A stretch of DNA of 64,000 nt from Xestospongia bergquistia (taxonomy: Eukaryota > Porifera > Demospongiae > Haplosclerida > Petrosiidae), in assembly GCA_963965975.1 (NCBI GenBank), contig OZ014423.1, positions 4,986,301 to 5,050,300 on the forward strand, written 5' to 3'. Of the stretch, positions 48,285 to 60,049 are shown in pieces (the first letter of the stretch is position 1; each line of letters starts with the position of its first letter). The notes under the pieces were generated by a model, which saw only the letters and a list, made by a program, of their open reading frames with translations, searched no databases and was not told the DNA's origin. The translations under genes were made by a program, and so were the position numbers.

Positions 48285-48744
48285 CTAATAACAATATGTA
48301 TCAAAGATTATGCCTTCCATTACATAGAATCAAAGAGAAAGCCACACCCCCATCCTCTTCATAACCAGACACATTAATTTATATGTATGTATTCAATTTT
48401 GAATCTAAAGAGAATTTGTAAGAAATATCATTACACGAATATTAAAAGAGGAAAGAACCCAAGATCTCCTTAATTAACTAATTAATTATAAGACGCGTAA
48501 ATATTATTAATGAAAAGTGAGTACAGTAATAATATCATTATAACTACATATTCCACACACGGACACACATGTAATAGTAACAATAGTGAGATCAATAGAG
48601 ATTGGTTATTAATAATTATTAACTAGTAGGGGCAAATTTACCCTACCCCATTACACAATTTTACATAAAGACAATGATAAAATAGTTCTCCCAATTGATT
48701 GACATAATTATGATTTGAATAATGCTCTTTTCCTAATACTATTA
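48285..48744. other. Convergent 3' flanks
   Basis: 460 bases between the RRP1 and MYPT stops. AT-rich, nothing recognised. Confidence 0.4.
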
Positions 48745-51700
48745 TTATGAAGTAAATGGTGCACGCGACAACTTGCCCACAACGCGTATTAAAGCTCCAT
48801 TTTCATCTTTTAGTCTTTGAATTTCTGCCTTTAATTCTTGTATACCCTGTGATAGTAGAGAGGTTAAATTATTTTGATGACTCCAAATACTGATAGTCTA
48901 AACTTCACTAATGATACCTTTCCTGAGTCACTGTGGTAAGTACTGATGCTGACTAGTCTAGAGCTTACTAATGGTAGTTATCCTAGGTCACTCTGGTAAG
49001 TACCAATGTTCACTAGTCTAGAGCTTGCTAATGGTGGATATCCTAGGTTAAGTACCAATGTTCACTAGTCTAGAGCTTACTAATGGCAACTAACCTAGGT
49101 CACTATGTAAGTACTAACATTAAAAGTGCTCTGTACCTTTTGAGATTTTTCCAGCTGTTGTAAACGTTTTTCTTTTTGCTCTTTTTCAACTTTCTCCAGC
49201 TCATACGCTTGACGTATACCATCAAGTTGATGTTGTATTTTAGCCATTTCTGTCTCTTTTGCCTCCAGTTTTGCACACACTTGACGATGCTTATTTTCTG
49301 CAGTTTCTGAGTTTTTCCTCTCTTCTGCTAATAGCTGTACAGAGATAGGTGTGTTTGTACGTGTGTATGTGTGTGAGAGAGAAAGATGGATTAATATAAA
49401 ACATTGGACAGGTATATAAACATACCTTCTTTAGTCTATCTATTTCTTGGTGGTAATAATCTATTGTTGCTGTACTAATAGAACTGTCATCAATCCCTTG
49501 TATATCAGAACTACATGTATAAAAATGGTTACTAAAACACAAAATACATACTCATTCTGGAAGTTTGTACAAAGATTGATTCCAATACTAAATAGTAACC
49601 ATACACAAATACATGTTGAATCAAACAAGGTATTCAGGAAAGCTAATTCCCATACAAGCATAGGAATGAGCCCTTTCATCATTGTTAGACTTACATGCTA
49701 TTAGATACTCCACTGCTATCATTACTATCGCCTGATTCAGAACGAATATGAATGATACCTTTAAGATTATCAGGGATCTGTGACTCATCTTCAACCTGAA
49801 GAGAGAAGGGAGGATAAAGTCGACTCCAAACAAAATCAATGAAATATGACAGTCAAATTTTGGAGTTACAATAACACAAAAATTAATTTAACACACAACA
49901 CTCAAACTACATGTTGTGGATAGTGTTTCCTACTATTTGAATTATTATATGTCACTCTTTCCTAGAAATTGATATGATCTTATTAACAATAATCTGAGTT
50001 ATGAGGAAGTTAGTGACAATACCTCTGTTGGGATACCAGTACTTCTTCTCTTTTCCTTTGGTTTTCTACGAGTTGCCGACTTTGCACGAGGAATTTGAGG
50101 ACTCAAATAAGTCGAGCTATCGTTAGCTCCTTCCCCATCACCTAATAATTAGAGATTGTTATATAGATAACAATATGTGATGTAATTGATCAGTGTTATT
50201 GTAATGTGAGCAGAATACTTTCAATATTACATAATATACAACTATTATATCAAAGAGATTATGTCACAGGATACGTCTACATAGTCGATGGAATGTGTTC
50301 ATTGATTTGTGTACAAACATGAGATTTACCAGAAACCTTAATACGCTCACAGTTGAAAACATTAAGCTGATAATACACACATTAATATACATGTAATATA
50401 TAAATGATGTAATTAAGGGACAACTGTTTAGAACAAACAAATGATAGCCTGTGTACTTAAAGTTGAAATAGCTTATCAATTTATATAGTGTGTACACAGA
50501 GTGATACGAAATTCCTTAATGTAAACATAGTGATATACATGTTATTCTCCCACACATGTAAGTGGATAATGTACATGTAGATGTAGTATTATATATACAT
50601 GTCTCATGTTAACAATGAAACTTCATCTTCAATGTTTAAATAACAAGTCTTTTGTGATACATTAGTAAATATAATGAAACCTTTCTCTCTTAGGGAAAGT
50701 CATACCACCCAAATGAGAACATTTCACTATTAAAGACATAACTTGATCTCCCTTGTGCATTTTCTTAGAATTAATTAACCACTCATTTGAAGACACCTAT
50801 CTATCATGACAATTAGAAGACTCAGTACAGATACCACAGATAAAAAGGAGCCAGCCATTGTGTACAGTTAACTACACATGTACTATGTTCAAACCAGTAT
50901 ATAGTTGCTTAACTACCAAACCAATTACCTGTTGATTGCTTAGCATTATTAGGGACCTTCTCTGGTTCGGATGTGGTTATAACAATTGGTGTTGAATCAA
51001 CAGAATTCTGAGAGACTAATTTAGAAGATGGACGTGTGGGTGGATTGTATGCACTTTGGTGACTTTGCGGTAGTACTTCTTTGTTCACTGTGTTTTCTGC
51101 TAAAGATTTTGTCTCTAAGTTCATACCACTTGTCTGTTGTTCTAATTGATGCTCCTCTAATGTGTCATGTCTACTGATACGCTCTAATAAGTCAGTCGGA
51201 ACAGGTTGAGTGGAACGACGTTGTTCTCTGTGCTTTTTAGCAGCTGATTTTCTCCTAAGAGAGAGGAAATTGTTCATTATAACTAACAATTAATTTCCTA
51301 TACTTTTATATATTAGAAAGATAATAAAAACTCACTTAGTCTCGGGTTGACCTATTGATGAACTTGAACGGTCTCTACTATCAGTGCTCATGTTACCACT
51401 AATGTCAGACTGTGACGGAGTAGATGATGTTGGTGAAGTTAATACATCTGGTGTGGGTGTGACTGTTTCATTAGTCTTAGATTCAACTACTGTTCTAGAG
51501 ATATGACTTCCTGAAGAAGTAGGAGTGGAGTTTATGCTAGCATTTTTTTCCACATCTTTATAGTTTGGTCTCTCTCCTCTGTCCAATGACATTGATTTGC
51601 CTATTCCTGAAATGGATTTAGGCTGAAAAGCAAAACGATTTTTGTGATCCGATTGTCGGTGTGCAGTTGAACTTGTTGGATCTAGCGAACTCACACGAGG

Positions 51701-53411
51701 TCTGGGTACATCAGTACTTTCAACCCGTTTACCTAGGAAACAAAGGCAACAGAAAATCAGTGGGTGTGGTCTAGATACTAAATATGACTTTTGACATTAA
51801 AACTTGACAGGCAATTCTTCAACACTATTTATATCATTACAATAGACTCCTACACATCAATTACAGTAGTAGTTATGAACCCCCACACAAAAGAGTAAGG
51901 AACAGTTGATCTTTTGACACTAGATCATTAACCACAATATGATCTTCTATTGTGTCATAATGATAGTATCATACCATATGTTAAAACGTGTACGGTATCA
52001 ATATACAAGGACACAAAGATCATTAGTTTTTATAATTACTACCATAGCTAACTAATAATATATTATACTAGTAAACATCAGTACTTACTATAGTGACCTA
52101 GTACCATTACCATTAGTAAGCTCTGGACTAGTGAACATCAATACTTATCATAGTAACCTAGGATATCTACCATTAGTCAATACTCATAATAGTGTTTAAA
52201 TCTGTGTCTATGCTTATTCTTACGTTCACTGCTGCCATTAGAGAGAGTAAAAGGTGAATTAATTGGAGTCGAAGTCCGAGGAGATGAAACATTCGGAGAA
52301 CTAGGCCCACCCCCAACAACACCTCCACTTTTTGACGATTCAAATACATTTAATCGATCTAACATTTGTCTTGACATTTCAGTTTTTCGTCGGCTGTTCT
52401 TGGGACTACCTGATCCAGTGAAACTATCAGTACGTATCATGGGTGGAGTAGAAGAACCTTTATTGTTGTTAGAGGTAGTGGAATCAATAGTGTTACTTGA
52501 ACTACTAGAATAAGGTATATCAGTGGTCGGTGGATCAGAAGATGGTAAAGTAGTCCATGAGTTAGTATTATTGCTATTGTGTTCACTGGCGTCTTCTTCT
52601 AACTTTTCAAAGCTTTGCATTAAATCTTTCTCCTTTTTCATGTCAATCATTTTTGTTGGTATGGTAAGTTTTTCTTTTGAGAGACGTCTTTTAACTAGAC
52701 CAGGGTTAGGATACTTGTTATCAATACTGTTTTGGTGTGCCATTGTGTTTGAGTTGCGTCGACCAACTTGATAGCGACGTTTCCGTACTTGATCTTGTTC
52801 CGGATTGATATACTGTAAGAAAGTAATTGTTAAATGGTACCTGGTTAGTTTACAGATGATCATACTTACACTGTTAAGTTTCTTCAACTGTTGTAGTTCG
52901 TCTTCTAATTCTGGGTCAACTAAATCATCTAATTCTTCTCCCTATAGCAACAGAGGTATGCAAGCACATAATAACAAATACTTACAGCATATGTTTTGGC
53001 ATAAATGTTAGCTCCATTGAAAATGAGGAGTTCTGCAGCTTCCATGCTCTCCCAATGAACTGCCGCATGAAGTGGCGTCCAACCATCATCATCTATAGCA
53101 TTAATATCTAGTCCTTTGATTGATAGAAGTACACTAGAAATTAAAATAGACATTGTATTTATATAATATTGGTGTTCACACAGCCAGTCTCACTACTATA
53201 TACTATACAATGACTTATAATGATGATCAATGGACACTGTGTATTCAACCTAATGCAGTAGGAAATAATCACTAACTTGCCATTAATCAGTTTGTGTTCA
53301 ATGCTATAAAAACATAAAGGACAATTGTTTAGACTAAGATAATCATATAATCAAGTCATTGGAAACTAACGATGCACATAGTCAGTTTATATATGACAAC
53401 AACTACCACCA

Positions 53412-53476
<65 letters not shown>

Positions 53477-53648
53477 CAAGATTACTTACTTCAGTACTGT
53501 GGTATAATTCTTGGCAGCTGCAACGTGAAGAGGTGTAGCACCTCCTGGACTTATAACTGGTTCTAAGTTAGGATTGTTGCGTAATTTCTTAGCATCTTCA
53601 AGCATCCGTCTCTCTTCTTCACACTTAACATCTTCAACATCCAGACCT

Positions 53649-53681
<33 letters not shown>

Positions 53682-56208
53682 TACACAGATTGGAAACATA
53701 TCATAGAGAAAGAAAACAATTTACCTAATCTATCAATCTCAACTTGTAACATCTCAATGATGTCATCATAATCCTCAGCTAGGTCTACTGGTGTCTGTCC
53801 TTCATTGTTTACTGCTGCAGGAAAAGCTCCACATTCCAAGAGATACCTATATGTATACATGATAATTAGTGAAACTGAATTATTGTATGTATTCTGAAAG
53901 GAATTACAAACAAGACTACAGTAACTTAGGATAACTACCACTAGTAGGCTCTAGACTAGTGAACATTGGTACTTAGCACAGTAACTTAGGATAACTATTA
54001 TTAGTAAGGTCTAGACTAATGAACATTGGTACTTACCACAGTAACCTAGGATAACTACTATCAGTAACCCCTAGATTAGTGAACATCACAGTACTCACCA
54101 CAATGACCTAAGATAGCTATTGTTGGCAAGCTCTAAACTAGTTAGTGAATATCAGTATGTACCTTGGTGACTGAAGATAGCAACTTCTAGATTAGTAATA
54201 CTTACCCACAATGAAAATGGAATGGATATTATACTTAGTTAATAAACGAATAACTCTCATTTAGTTAACTACAATTACAAATCATTCTAATTGTAAAGCA
54301 CACAGCTATTCACAAACTGACTACATATAATCTTGTTTGATAAACTGTACAAACTGTCTTTGTATCATACTCTTCACATACTTAACAATATGTGCATAGC
54401 CACACGATGTAGCTGCATGAAGCGGTGTCCATCCTTCATGATCAGTTCCATTGACATTGCCACCATGTTTGACCACAAGTTTCAACATGTTGAGATCATC
54501 ATCAATACAGCACTATATATAAAAAAGGAACACGTTATAATTAATATATTAATACAGTAGTAAAGAATCAACACAACATAATACATCATAACAAAATAGT
54601 TAATGTTGACAAACCATCAGAATTGAAGACATCTGTGTCCAATTAATAGTTGGAACACACAGTCTATTAAAAACATGACTGATATACAAAGTGATACATT
54701 CTTGTTAATATATTAACATATTGTGTAGTTGCTATAAGACAATGTGGTAACATGACAAGCTATAATAATGTTCAATGCTAGGATTTCCTTATAAGTAATA
54801 AAGAGCCCATTTTCTAAAATAAAATAACAATGACGATAATATACTAAAGTTATTACTTTACTAGTGTAGAGGATATATGATTGACTATTGATGTTCACTG
54901 ATCTAGAACATCCAATGTGTTATCTTATATATCATTGTGGTAAATACTGATGTTCACTAGATCATAGTGGTCAGCAGTTGTGTTCACTAGTTTACACCTT
55001 ACAATAGTAACTGTCCCAGTTCACTGTGGTAAGTAGTAATGCTCAGTACATATAATGGTAACTAACATCCAAGGTCACTATAGTAACAAGTACTGGTGCT
55101 CAATAGAGAATAATAATGATGGCTATGATACTGACAGTGTATTATCAGTCATGACACAGGCATGAGACAACTATTTACAGTCAACTATAAAACTATTATT
55201 GTTAACAATATTCCTAACAATTAGTCAATCCATCCTATTTAATACCATATACAGTCATACAGTGGTCACTTGTCAATGGTAGCCATCTCTAATATTGGAA
55301 GGTAATTGGATCCATGACAACTATGCTGTTATTGACAATCTTTAATTATTATAGTTTGAGTCATTCTGACACTGGAACCGTAATATGAATATGGGCACAT
55401 GTCATGCATAACACTAGTATAAAATAATAGTGATTCGACCAATATCAAATACTTAACAAAACAATTAATAATAATTTAGTCTGATACAAATGGTTTATAA
55501 CACACACATACACGCTGTACTTATATACCATTAAGCAATCCATTACTATAATGGTCAAAGATACCTCTTCAATTAAAAGTCTATAGTAATTTACACAATG
55601 TACATAGAGACAACAATATCTACATGTACTTTCATGTTGTCATGTACAAGATCTAATAAGTGATATCCTCAGGGAAATACATCAGTTGAATACTTTATAT
55701 TTTTTTAATGCCACAAACTACAAGCGAAACTTAACAAAATAGCAACACACATCAAAGTTTATAGTAATGAATCATCAGAGTGCATAGTTATATAATAATC
55801 TTTAACTAAGCATGACATTAGTAACTATGGATCACTAATATATTACAGTACAGTTGGTTTTCATTTTTTCTTTCATTATTCATTAATATTAACACTGGTA
55901 CATTATACTCTAATAGTGTGGTTACTAATACTAACTTGATGAATGGCTGTCAGACCATCACTATTTTGACAGTTAACATTTGCTCCTTCCTCTTTTAACA
56001 ATCGCTCTACTTCTTCTTCGTCACTAGAAGTCACTGCTGCCAAGAACATGATATCTTTAGAAAACTTGACTCGCGTTTTACTGAGTCTAGGTAACAAGTA
56101 AGATGGTTCACGATTTGTCTCTGAGCTCTCCCATGCTACTAGTTGTTGGTTTCTTTTCTCCAGGGCTGAGATACTCAACCCGACACCATATCTCTCTCCT
56201 TCACTCAT
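48745..56208 (-). CDS. PPP1R12A: Myosin phosphatase targeting subunit (MYPT)
   Basis: Directs protein phosphatase 1 to myosin. Start MSEGERYGVG at 56208. Order: the PP1-docking motif RVKFS in the first exon; ankyrin repeats with DGLTAIHQ, EGWTPLHAATSCGYAHI, EGQTPVDLAEDYDD, GGATPLHVAAAKNYTTVL and DGWTPLHAAVHW; an acidic segment EELDDLVDPELEDELQQL; a long Ser/Thr-rich region; REQRRSTQPV (about 51215), equivalent to the ROCK-inhibitory Thr696 site of mammalian MYPT1; KEKRRSTGIPTE (about 50050), equivalent to the Thr853 site; and a coiled coil ending LKDENGALIRVVGKLS, as in the family. Early exons: 56208-55936, 54512-54382, 53846-53725, 53646-53490. The second intron region and others carry a dispersed ~60-base repeat. 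Head-to-head with the PPP1R32-like gene, itself a PP1-linked family. Confidence 0.92.
48885..49130. repeat. ~60-base repeat in MYPT introns
   Basis: Four tandem degenerate copies with the pattern GTAAGTACC, then GTTCACTAGTCTAGAGCTT, then ACTAATGG and CCTAGGTCAC. Further copies lie at about 52080-52185 and 53925-54200 in the opposite orientation, and at about 54930-55090 in this one, all inside introns of the same gene. Confidence 0.75.
53415..53474. repeat. (GA)n microsatellite
   Basis: About thirty GA units, on the donor side of an ankyrin exon of MYPT. Confidence 0.95.
53649..53681. repeat. (GA)n microsatellite at a splice acceptor
   Basis: On the minus strand it is a CT run that ends in the CAG acceptor of the fourth MYPT exon (53646). 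Confidence 0.95.
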
Positions 56209-56332
56209 ACTGGCGACCTCGAGTTGTATCGTCTTCTTCTTTGGCCACACGTTTACGGAATCTGCTTAAAAGTGGGCGGAAGAGTATACGGATACGTGGT
56301 TGCCTAGCAACCTAACAAGAGACTTGAGCTTT
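56209..56332. promoter_or_regulatory. Bidirectional promoter, MYPT / PPP1R32-like
   Basis: 124 bases between the two ATGs, with CpGs and a TGGTTGCCTAGCAACC palindrome (56297-56312) that matches an RFX X-box. X-boxes control ciliary genes, which fits the ciliary PPP1R32-like gene on the right. Confidence 0.6.
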
Positions 56333-57909
56333 ATGGCTACTGCATTAACAAAATCTGCTCCGGGCCCACCAACAAGACATCTCTTAGGCAGTCAAGGATC
56401 ATCAATTTATCCATTTAATTTTTATTCAACCACTTACTCAGTCCAACATGGTCGCCATCCAACTTACCCTCATCCAAAATTTCGTCACAAGGGAACTGGT
56501 TACATTGCCAACTTCAGACCTACCGTCTACTACAATAAACAAGTTGATCAAACAGAAAACCCAACTGTAGCGTAAGTGTAATATATTTCATTTCACTCCA
56601 CAATTAGCCAAATGCAACCACTCTATCCAATTTTCAACACATTAGTAATGTTCATTTTTAATATGTATATCAACTCCTTCAGGAAACTCCTGGAAGATGT
56701 ATATGGAAGTCTTACCTCAAGGGATTACAATTCACCTAAGCAAAAATCAGGCTGTGAACAGTTGCCCAAGTCAATAAGACAAAGTTCCTCTGGGTTTACT
56801 CGTAATCCACAAATGACAAGAGCTCACCATCGTGCCAGTAGCGATACTACTTATCGTGAAGGGTATCCATTAAAGAAGTTCCGAAATGACAATGTCAATC
56901 CAAGTAGCCATAGTAACAAAGAAGAAAGTGGGTTCATTCATGCAAACAATATTGAACCAATCACATTTCGCCCAACTGAATGTCATGCAGGAGATTTGCC
57001 AGGAGAAATTACTTGGAGACCAACTGGACAAAGCATGATGAAACAAGACTATTCCCACACTTCTCCAATAACAGGATGTGAACCTCTTTCACTTTTATCC
57101 GTACGAGCCAGCCAGTCAAATGGGTTTATCAAGGGTAACCGCTGTCCAGCTACAGCTCAGCCAATAGATATCAAGGTGAAGTATGAAGATAATTACATTA
57201 CTTTATATTAATACACATTATAGGGTCCAACATTAGAGCAACTTCATCCTCAAGTTGTGAAAACTAAACAAAAATGTGATCCTGCTGTGTTCAGTACAGT
57301 GACTCATCCTCATCGCTACACAGCTTACACAAAAGTCACTTATACACCTCAGGGTATTCATCCTTGTAATAAGAAAGACAATGGCCTTGGGAAGAAAGTC
57401 AGTTAGAGTGATCTATAGAACTGGTATTATTATAAAAATGATGTCTTTATTCTAGGAACTAAGTGGATTTTGTGAAAATACAGCATCTCTTTTTCCCAGT
57501 ACTGACTCAGTGCAACAGCATACAACATTATGTCAAGAGAGGTATATTAATGATTATATCAATAATTGGAGGATTTGACTCACTTTGCCTCGTATTCTAG
57601 TTATCGTAATCCATTGACTCATGACACTCAACCCGCAGAGCCTTTTCGAAAGATATTGGCCAACGGATTCACTAAGAGCACTCGAGTTCATAGTTATGGT
57701 CCTCAACTTAATAATGTTGAAATATTGAGAAATCAACATCCTTATGTTGCTAAGTGAGACAATATTAAAAATATATATACAAACATATTTATATATGTAT
57801 TAAAATAAGTGGATAATAAATGAATTCTTGTTATTATAGGTGTATTTTAGCAAAGGACCCGTGCTTTGTGGATTACACTTATCGAAATAAACAGAGATCA
57901 ACTTTATGA
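56333..57909 (+). CDS. PPP1R32: PPP1R32/SAXO4-like axonemal protein
   Basis: Family of PP1-associated proteins of motile cilia that bind axonemal microtubules. Exons 56333-56571, 56683-57175, 57224-57397, 57456-57541, 57601-57753 and 57840-57909 give 404 residues. The N-terminus shows the family signature: FNFYSTTYSVQHGR then KGTGYIANFRPTVYYN, as in human PPP1R32 (FYATSY...GTGYKSNFRP). Recurrent short motifs such as TFRPTE, TWRPTG and HPHRYTAYTK are spaced along the chain, typical of microtubule-lumen or surface binders. The stop at 57909 is 101 bases from the stop of GSKIP on the other strand. An X-box-like palindrome sits just upstream of the start. Confidence 0.75.
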
Positions 57910-58010
57910 AGAGTGGAAGACCAGCTAATCCCTAAAATAGTGTATTAGAAAAATGTTACACATAATGTTATAGTAATCAGTCCAATGTTATTTTATTTAT
58001 TGCATATCAA

Positions 58011-58423
58011 TCATGATGAATTTTGTTGTTGTGTATCCTTTTGTATTTGAAGCAATTTGTCCGATAGTTGTGCACTAAATTGTTGACAAAATGAAGAACT
58101 GACACTTTGAAGCAAAGAATAGACTGTTTCAAAAATGGGACCATCCTGTGTATCTATGCTATCATAATCTTTTCCAACAACCTAGAAGAAAAGTATGTTC
58201 GATGAAAGACAGGTATAATGCTACCTACTTTAAAACCAGATGAAGTAAGTTCAACACAAAACCTGTCTCCTTCTTGAGTAGTTAAGTTCAAATAAGCTAT
58301 CTGTTGACTACAGGGCAAAGATGAAGATAGAATTCCCTCTTTTAGAGCAAATGCTACATCTTGGAGAGCCATTCTTCCTTCTATCGAGAAATCCAAAGTT
58401 TGAAAGGGCGAATCAGACGCCAT
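58011..58423 (-). CDS. GSKIP: GSK3-beta interaction protein
   Basis: Small cytosolic scaffold that binds GSK3-beta through its C-terminal helix and, in vertebrates, PKA regulatory subunits through its N-terminal part. Exons 58423-58229 and 58181-58011 give 121 residues, close to the 139 of the human protein. Shared features: a segment LQDVAFALKEGI, then AYLNLTTQEGDRFCVELT, SGFKVVGKDYD across the intron, and the GSK3-binding helix region ETVYSLLQSVSSSFCQQF. The ATG at 58423 is chosen over a non-ATG extension. Confidence 0.88.
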
Positions 58424-58507
58424 TTTAATTCCTTGCAAACTTGGTTGTGGGTGGGGCTGAAGTTATGGGCTACATTTGACGCTTCTGCAAGAGAAACCTC
58501 AACAACT
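58424..58507. promoter_or_regulatory. Bidirectional promoter, GSKIP / small basic protein
   Basis: Only 84 bases separate the start codons, so the two transcripts probably share one open promoter or overlap at the 5' ends. No TATA box. Confidence 0.5.
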
Positions 58508-59210
58508 ATGCCTAACACTGGTATGCTTGATCACAGGGCCTTCAATGGAAGAAGGCACAGTGAAGTTCATTGGATGAAAAGTTGGCCGGACAAAACAGGA
58601 TACCAGACGCTGCGATTCTCGAGACATTTGTATGGCCAGGTGTGAGAAATACAAAGATAACTTTAATTAGAACCTTAACACTATCACTATGTCAACTGAT
58701 TACTAGCGATTAGTAGTTTAATACAGAACTAGGAGGCGGTAGAATTCAATTAGGAGCATAAGCCATAGATTCACAGCAATCATATAAACTTGAACATTTT
58801 AATTTAGAAAGTAGTAAAGTTATTATTCACAATTATTTAAACTAACAATAGAGAGCCATGTTAACATAATTTCATCATCGTGATTAGCACTTATTATACA
58901 TGGACTTAAAATATAATTATGCTCGTTATATTTAATCGAAACATTTTAACATTTATTTTCACCTCTTCCATAGGTGAGGAGAGTGCAAACAGATTACAAT
59001 AAAACGTTAGGAAGTCGTCCATCAAGTAGTAGACCAGCACTCAATAACTCTGTCTGCCCATTTCATACCACAATGAAATCAACCTGTGGCTATCACTTCT
59101 CACGTGACACAGACAATAGAAAACGAAGGATTGGTATCCCGCCATCAAATCTTGTTGCTTGGCGACCAACCTTCTCTGCTACACCAACTCGAGCTCAAAC
59201 TGCTCATTGA
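58508..59210 (+). CDS. Small basic protein, family not recognised
   Basis: Two exons, 58508-58639 and 58974-59210, give 122 residues starting MPNTGMLDHRAFNGRR. It is rich in Arg, Ser, Thr and aromatic residues, with WMKSWPDKTGYQTLRFSRH, YNKTLGSRPSSSRPALNNS and a C-terminal WRPTFSATPTRAQTAH. The tail WRPTFSATP resembles the short Arg-Pro motifs of axonemal microtubule-binding proteins, including its upstream neighbour, so a ciliary role is possible but unproven. Good acceptor (CTTCCATAG) and donor. It is separated from the PPP1R32-like gene by a clear stop and by GSKIP. Confidence 0.55.
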
Positions 59211-60049
59211 TATATATATATATATACCATTTTTTCTTACTATAAACAGCACCACTTCTCCCAACAACTACTATATAATATTATTTGTTGTATTACTTCC
59301 CAACAGTGTTCTTTTTATTTATGTGCTACTAAAAAATATTGACAGTAACTTGTTTAAATTTTGGAATAAAGAGTAGATGTCCAAGTGAGTCAGTATAAGT
59401 TCTTACATTTAAATGACCCATAACTGAATTAACAACACCAATACAATCTATTCTCAGCCATTAATAATTCCTTAACCTGTTCTGCAGGTATCAAAGCTAT
59501 TTGATTACTTGCATGATCCAGCCTTTGAGAGATCAGACAATGTTTGTACTGGTAATGAATTGGTTCAGTGTCTAACAATAATTGGCATTTCCACCCACAA
59601 ATGTGACTGTGATTGATGTTTACTAATTTCCCTATTGACTGTTATAATTATTAACAAGTCATATGATGTGTGGGAATTGAAATTCATTTCATAGCCAAAT
59701 TATCCTTAACGATAATTTATTACGTAAAGTGCAGGCTAGCTATCTATAGAATAGTCTCGTATGATACCACTAACAGAAACTAAACATACTGTTCAATCAA
59801 AACATTAGGGCTTACCACAATGACCAATATTAGCTCTAGTGAGTACATATCTGTATTTAGGAGTCTGATTTATTACACCAAATGAGCAGTTTTCTCTATC
59901 TCACAGTGGCTCATAATAGCAACTAATAAAAATAAATAATATGAAATTGCAATCTCTCTTTCTACAACAGATCATAATACTAAATTAATAAATAATAAGA
60001 GCACATAACCTTTATTCATGATAGCTAACGTAAATATTACCACTTAAAT
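59211..60049. other. Convergent 3' flanks
   Basis: A short (TA)n tract follows the stop at 59210. The rest is AT-rich spacer before the TIGAR 3' end; nothing recognised. Confidence 0.4.

Noticed and set aside
49447-49839. Several open frames around the MYPT coiled-coil region
   Set aside because: They overlap introns and the real MYPT exons in other frames and show no conserved features.
58508-59210. These exons as the 3' end of the PPP1R32-like gene
   Set aside because: The PPP1R32-like frame ends in TGA at 57909, GSKIP intervenes on the other strand, and the later exons have their own ATG.
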